A stretch of DNA of 8,922 bases from Deltaproteobacteria bacterium (GTDB lineage Bacteria > Desulfobacterota_B > Binatia > UBA9968). The notes beneath the pieces are model-generated. The model was not told the origin of the DNA, searched no databases, and worked only from the letters and a program-made list of their open reading frames with translations. Positions 5,800 to 8,922 of this stretch are shown here, in pieces. Both the position numbers and the translations under genes were made by a program. Every line of letters begins with the position of its first letter. The first letter of the stretch is position 1. The DNA lies in assembly GCA_005879255.1 (NCBI GenBank), contig VBKY01000063.1:1-8922 (forward strand), in the 5' to 3' direction.

Positions 5800-8595
5800 A
5801 TGCCCAAACGCACCGACATCAAATCGATTCTACTCATCGGCTCGGGCCCGATCGTCATCGGTCAGGCGTGCGAGTTCGACTACTCCGGCACGCAGGCGTT
5901 GAAGGCTCTCAAGGAAGAGGGCTACCGCGTGATCCTGGTCAATTCGAATCCGGCGACTATCATGACCGATCCGGAGTTCGCCGACCGCACTTACATCGAA
6001 CCGATCACCACGGATATTGCGGAGAAGATCATCGCTCGAGAGCGACCTGAAGCCCTGCTGCCGACGCTCGGTGGACAAACGGCGCTCAATCTCGCCATCG
6101 ACCTAGCCGAGAAAGGCATCCTCGATCGCTACGGTGTCGAGATGATCGGAGCGCAATTGGCGTCGATTAAAATGGCCGAGGATCGTGATCTTTTCAAAGA
6201 GGCGATGAAGCGCGCCGGTCTCGATCTTCCACGCAGCGGTTACGCGCGCAATATGCGCGACGCCTTACGCATTCAGAAACGCTTAAACTTCCCGCTGATC
6301 ATCCGAGCGTCGCGCACTCTCGGCGGCAGCGGCGGCAATTTCGCTTACGGGCCCGAAGATTTCAAGGAAGTCGTTCAAGCGGGCATGAGTATCTCGCCGG
6401 TGCATGAGGTCTTGATCGAAGAATCGGTGCTCGGCTGGAAAGAGTTCGAGCTCGAGGTGATGCGCGACCACAAAGACAACGTGGTGATCATCTGCTCGAT
6501 CGAAAACTTCGATCCCATGGGCGTGCACACCGGCGACTCAATCACGGTTGCGCCGGCGCAGACGCTGACGGACAAAGAATACCAAATCATGCGCGACGCC
6601 GCGCTTAGGGTGATTCGTGAGATCGGCGTCGATACCGGCGGGTCGAACATTCAATTCGCCGTCAATCCCAGAGACGGACGCATGGTCGTGATCGAGATGA
6701 ACCCGCGCGTTTCGCGCAGCTCGGCACTGGCCAGTAAGGCGACCGGATTTCCGATCGCCAAGATCGCCGCGAAACTGGCGGTGGGTTATACGCTCGATGA
6801 GATCCGCAACGACATCACCCGCGAAACGCCGGCCTGTTTCGAACCGACCATTGATTACGTGGTCGTAAAGATTCCGCGTTTCACATTTGAGAAATTTCCC
6901 CAAGCCAAAGACCTGCTGACGCCGCAGATGAAATCCGTTGGCGAAGCGATGGCTATCGGTCGCACATTCAAAGAATCATTGCAAAAGGCAATGCGGTCGT
7001 TGGAGACGGGCTCCTTCGGATTCGAGCCCAAGGTGGACTTGTCGGAGGCCAACCGGGAAGAATCACTAAAAATTGTCCGGGAAAAACTCCACCAGCCGAA
7101 TGCGCAGCGCCTGTGGTATCTGGGCGACGCTTATCGTCTCGGTCTGACGACCGATGAGATTTATCAGCTTTCGGCAATTGATTCTTGGTTTCTCGAAAAA
7201 GTACGGGAGATTATCGCCGCTGACGGTGAAATCGCAGCCTCCAAAGGCAAATTAGATGGTCTCGGCGCGAATACCCTGCGTGGCTGGAAACAGTTGGGTT
7301 TCGCCGATGCGCGCATTGCCAAGCTCATCGAAAACAGTGAGGTCGAGGTTAGGAGAACGCGCAAAGACAAAGGCGTCGAGGCCGTGTTCAATTCTGTCGA
7401 TACCTGCGGCGCGGAGTTTCAAGCCTTCACTCCTTACTTGTACTCGACTTACGAGGGAGAGGATGAGTCCAAGCCGACGGGGCGCAAAAAGATCATGATC
7501 CTCGGTGGCGGGCCGAACCGGATCGGACAAGGGATCGAGTTCGATTACTGTTGCGTGCATGCCGCTTTCGCGCTCAAAGAAGAAGGTTGCGAGACCATCA
7601 TGGTCAATTGTAACCCGGAAACCGTCAGCACCGACTATGATACTTCCGACAAGCTCTACTTCGAACCGTTGACCATGGAAGAGGTGATGAACATCGTCGA
7701 TCGCGAAAAACCGGACGGCGTGATCGTTCAATTCGGCGGGCAAACTCCGCTCAAGCTCGCATTGCCATTGGAGCGCGCCGGAGTGCCGATCGTCGGAACT
7801 TCGCCGGACAGCATCGACCTGGCCGAAGACCGGGAAAGATTCGCCGAGTTGTTGAAGCGATTAGAGATCAAGCAACCCGATAACGGAATGGCGCGCTCGT
7901 ACGATGAAGCTTTCAAAATCGCCGAGCGATTGGGCTATCCGGTCCTGGTTAGACCGTCATACGTTCTCGGCGGCCGGGCCATGCAGATCGTATACGACGG
8001 GGATGCGTTAAGGAATTACATGATGCACGCGGTCTTGGCGTCACCCGCACATCCGGTGTTGATCGACAAGTTTCTCGACGACGCCATCGAGGTCGACGTC
8101 GACGCACTCGGTGACGGTGAAGAGTACGTGATCGGCGGCATCATGGAGCATATCGAGCGGGCCGGGGTGCATTCGGGAGACAGCGCCTGCAGTCTGCCGC
8201 CGAAATCGATAGGGCAAGAGATTCAAAATGAGATTCGGCGGCACACGATCGCCCTCGCCAAGGCGTTGAATGTGCGCGGGCTCATGAACGTGCAGTTCGC
8301 CGTGCAGAGAGAAAACGTCTACGTGCTCGAAGTCAACCCCCGGGCCTCGCGCACGGTGCCGTTTGTCAGCAAAGCGATCGGCGTGCCGCTGGCAAAAATA
8401 GCGGCGCGCATCATGGTGGGAAAATCCGTTCAACAAATTTCCCGGGGTCGATACACTGCTCGGGCCGGAGATGAAATCCACCGGCGAAGTGATGGGTATC
8501 GACAGTTCCTTCGGCATTGCCTTTGCCAAGGCGCAGCTCGGCAGCGGCATGCGTTTGCCCATGAATGGAAGAGTTTTCGTCAGCGTGCGCGATGA
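5800..8595 (+). CDS. carB: carbamoyl-phosphate synthase, large subunit; frame broken near 8425
   Basis: CarB makes carbamoyl phosphate from bicarbonate, ammonia and two ATP. The frame gives 931 residues, against about 1,070 for the family. Residues 1-~400 are the carboxyphosphate half ([17 protein letters not shown], 14-30; LGGQTALN, 90-97; ATP-grasp [10 protein letters not shown] near 302-311). The oligomerisation region lies around 405-555. The second synthetase half starts near residue 564 ([17 protein letters not shown]), with FGGQTPLK near 646 and [15 protein letters not shown] near 847. Native sequence ends at VGK (residue 875, base 8424). The next 56 residues are out of frame, basic and unlike CarB, and end at TGA 8593-8595. 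The true C-terminus continues in another frame from 8426. About 23 residues expected between GK and PFNKF are missing. This is either a real inactivating deletion, odd for a central enzyme, or an assembly error, which I favour. The start, ATG 5800, gives the family's [17 protein letters not shown]. Confidence 0.9.
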   Translation: MPKRTDIKSILLIGSGPIVIGQACEFDYSGTQALKALKEEGYRVILVNSNPATIMTDPEFADRTYIEPITTDIAEKIIARERPEALLPTLGGQTALNLAIDLAEKGILDRYGVEMIGAQLASIKMAEDRDLFKEAMKRAGLDLPRSGYARNMRDALRIQKRLNFPLIIRASRTLGGSGGNFAYGPEDFKEVVQAGMSISPVHEVLIEESVLGWKEFELEVMRDHKDNVVIICSIENFDPMGVHTGDSITVAPAQTLTDKEYQIMRDAALRVIREIGVDTGGSNIQFAVNPRDGRMVVIEMNPRVSRSSALASKATGFPIAKIAAKLAVGYTLDEIRNDITRETPACFEPTIDYVVVKIPRFTFEKFPQAKDLLTPQMKSVGEAMAIGRTFKESLQKAMRSLETGSFGFEPKVDLSEANREESLKIVREKLHQPNAQRLWYLGDAYRLGLTTDEIYQLSAIDSWFLEKVREIIAADGEIAASKGKLDGLGANTLRGWKQLGFADARIAKLIENSEVEVRRTRKDKGVEAVFNSVDTCGAEFQAFTPYLYSTYEGEDESKPTGRKKIMILGGGPNRIGQGIEFDYCCVHAAFALKEEGCETIMVNCNPETVSTDYDTSDKLYFEPLTMEEVMNIVDREKPDGVIVQFGGQTPLKLALPLERAGVPIVGTSPDSIDLAEDRERFAELLKRLEIKQPDNGMARSYDEAFKIAERLGYPVLVRPSYVLGGRAMQIVYDGDALRNYMMHAVLASPAHPVLIDKFLDDAIEVDVDALGDGEEYVIGGIMEHIERAGVHSGDSACSLPPKSIGQEIQNEIRRHTIALAKALNVRGLMNVQFAVQRENVYVLEVNPRASRTVPFVSKAIGVPLAKIAARIMVGKSVQQISRGRYTARAGDEIHRRSDGYRQFLRHCLCQGAARQRHAFAHEWKSFRQRAR
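8424..8427 (+). other. carB: deletion / frameshift junction in carB
   Basis: In the carB frame the codons run GGA AAA (G-K) to 8424. From 8426, in the next frame, the codons read CCG TTC AAC AAA TTT CCC GGG GTC GAT (PFNKFPGVD), a conserved CarB segment. E. coli CarB has 23 residues between the same GK and PF. One spare base (8425) remains, so the net loss would be 68 bp, which agrees with the observed frame change. A simple one-base error cannot explain it because the intervening residues are absent too. Confidence 0.8.
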
Positions 8596-8922
8596 AGACA
8601 AGCCGAGCGTTGCTTCGATCGCCAAGAAATTACACGGCGTCGGCTTCGAGATCGTTGCCACGCGGGGCACTGCCGCCTATTGCGACGCCCACGGTATTCC
8701 CGCCGAAGTCGTCAAAAAGATTCAAGAAGGCAGTCCCAATATCGGCGATCAGATCAAGAACGGCGAAGTGGCAATGGTGATCAACACGCCGGAAGATGCG
8801 CGCTCGCACGCGGACTCCTACTACATCCGCCGCTGTGCGTTGGATTATCAGGTGCCATATTTTACGACGATCGCCGGCGCCGAAGCGGCCACCGAGGGCA
8901 TCGAATATCTCAAACAGCGCGA
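8426..8922 (+). pseudogene. carB: carB 3' portion in shifted frame (MGS-like allosteric domain), runs off the window
   Basis: From CCG at 8426 the frame encodes CarB sequence without a stop to the window end, about 165 codons. It begins with PFNKFPGVD and [12 protein letters not shown], the end of the second synthetase half. The MGS-like C-terminal domain follows, including [24 protein letters not shown] and IKNGEVAMVINTPE. This domain binds allosteric effectors such as UMP, IMP or ornithine in characterised enzymes and closes the ammonia/carbamate tunnel arrangement of the large subunit. The absence of stops and the good conservation argue that the break is recent or artefactual. Only a few residues are expected beyond the window. 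No separate start codon or ribosome binding site supports independent translation. Confidence 0.8.

Noticed and set aside
5454..6050. Plus-strand open frame spanning the carA/carB junction
   Set aside because: It lies entirely within well-conserved carA and carB in another frame. The Arg/His/Gly-rich product is typical of an antiphase reading of GC-rich genes.
8419..8445. Programmed ribosomal frameshift in carB at the GGGAAAATCC run
   Set aside because: A recoding event changes frame without losing residues. Here about 23 conserved residues are missing, so a deletion or assembly gap is required.

Overview
The window carries a bacterial de novo pyrimidine operon (pyrR, a fused pyrB, carA, carB) on the + strand, preceded by a small phosphoesterase gene and a short accessory stretch. 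The pyrR leader attenuator, the gene order and the YfcE-type phosphoesterase suit a Gram-negative, deltaproteobacteria-like or related uncultured lineage of moderately high GC. That placement is an inference and is weak. The first ~0.9 kb looks visibly more AT-rich than the operon.

Layout. Bases 2-889 hold the 3' part of an OLD-like AAA ATPase/TOPRIM gene that begins before the window. It faces a small uncharacterised minus-strand gene (903-1154), which has a good ribosome binding site, a plausible promoter and two short tandem repeats just upstream of that promoter. Bases 1155-1424 hold no protein gene, but do carry a possible short minus-strand transcription unit ending in a terminator-like hairpin. 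A YfcE/MJ0936-type metallophosphoesterase follows (1425-1922).

The operon starts with a compact control region (1934-2087): a sigma70-like promoter with a dyad between its boxes, a near-textbook PyrR RNA-binding hairpin, a 16-codon leader ORF, and an intrinsic terminator ending just before pyrR. The binding hairpin, an antiterminator and the terminator are mutually exclusive. The binding hairpin also covers the leader ORF's Shine-Dalgarno sequence, and the terminator's 3' arm contains the only Shine-Dalgarno-like sequence for pyrR.

The second gene is the most unusual. A 650-residue open frame joins a complete aspartate carbamoyltransferase catalytic chain, a PyrI-type four-cysteine zinc domain and a second PyrR-like phosphoribosyltransferase domain. 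The normal nucleotide-binding domain of PyrI is missing. The free PyrR keeps its RNA-binding-type motifs but has an altered PRPP loop, while the fused PyrR keeps the PRPP loop but lacks those motifs. This suggests divided roles: RNA attenuation versus nucleotide sensing on the enzyme.

carA and carB encode the two subunits of glutamine-dependent carbamoyl-phosphate synthetase, so PyrB's substrate is made from the same transcript. carB as given is broken: about 68 bp are missing near 8425, shifting the frame. The remaining C-terminal coding sequence stays open in another frame to the window end. No pyrC is present between pyrB and carA.
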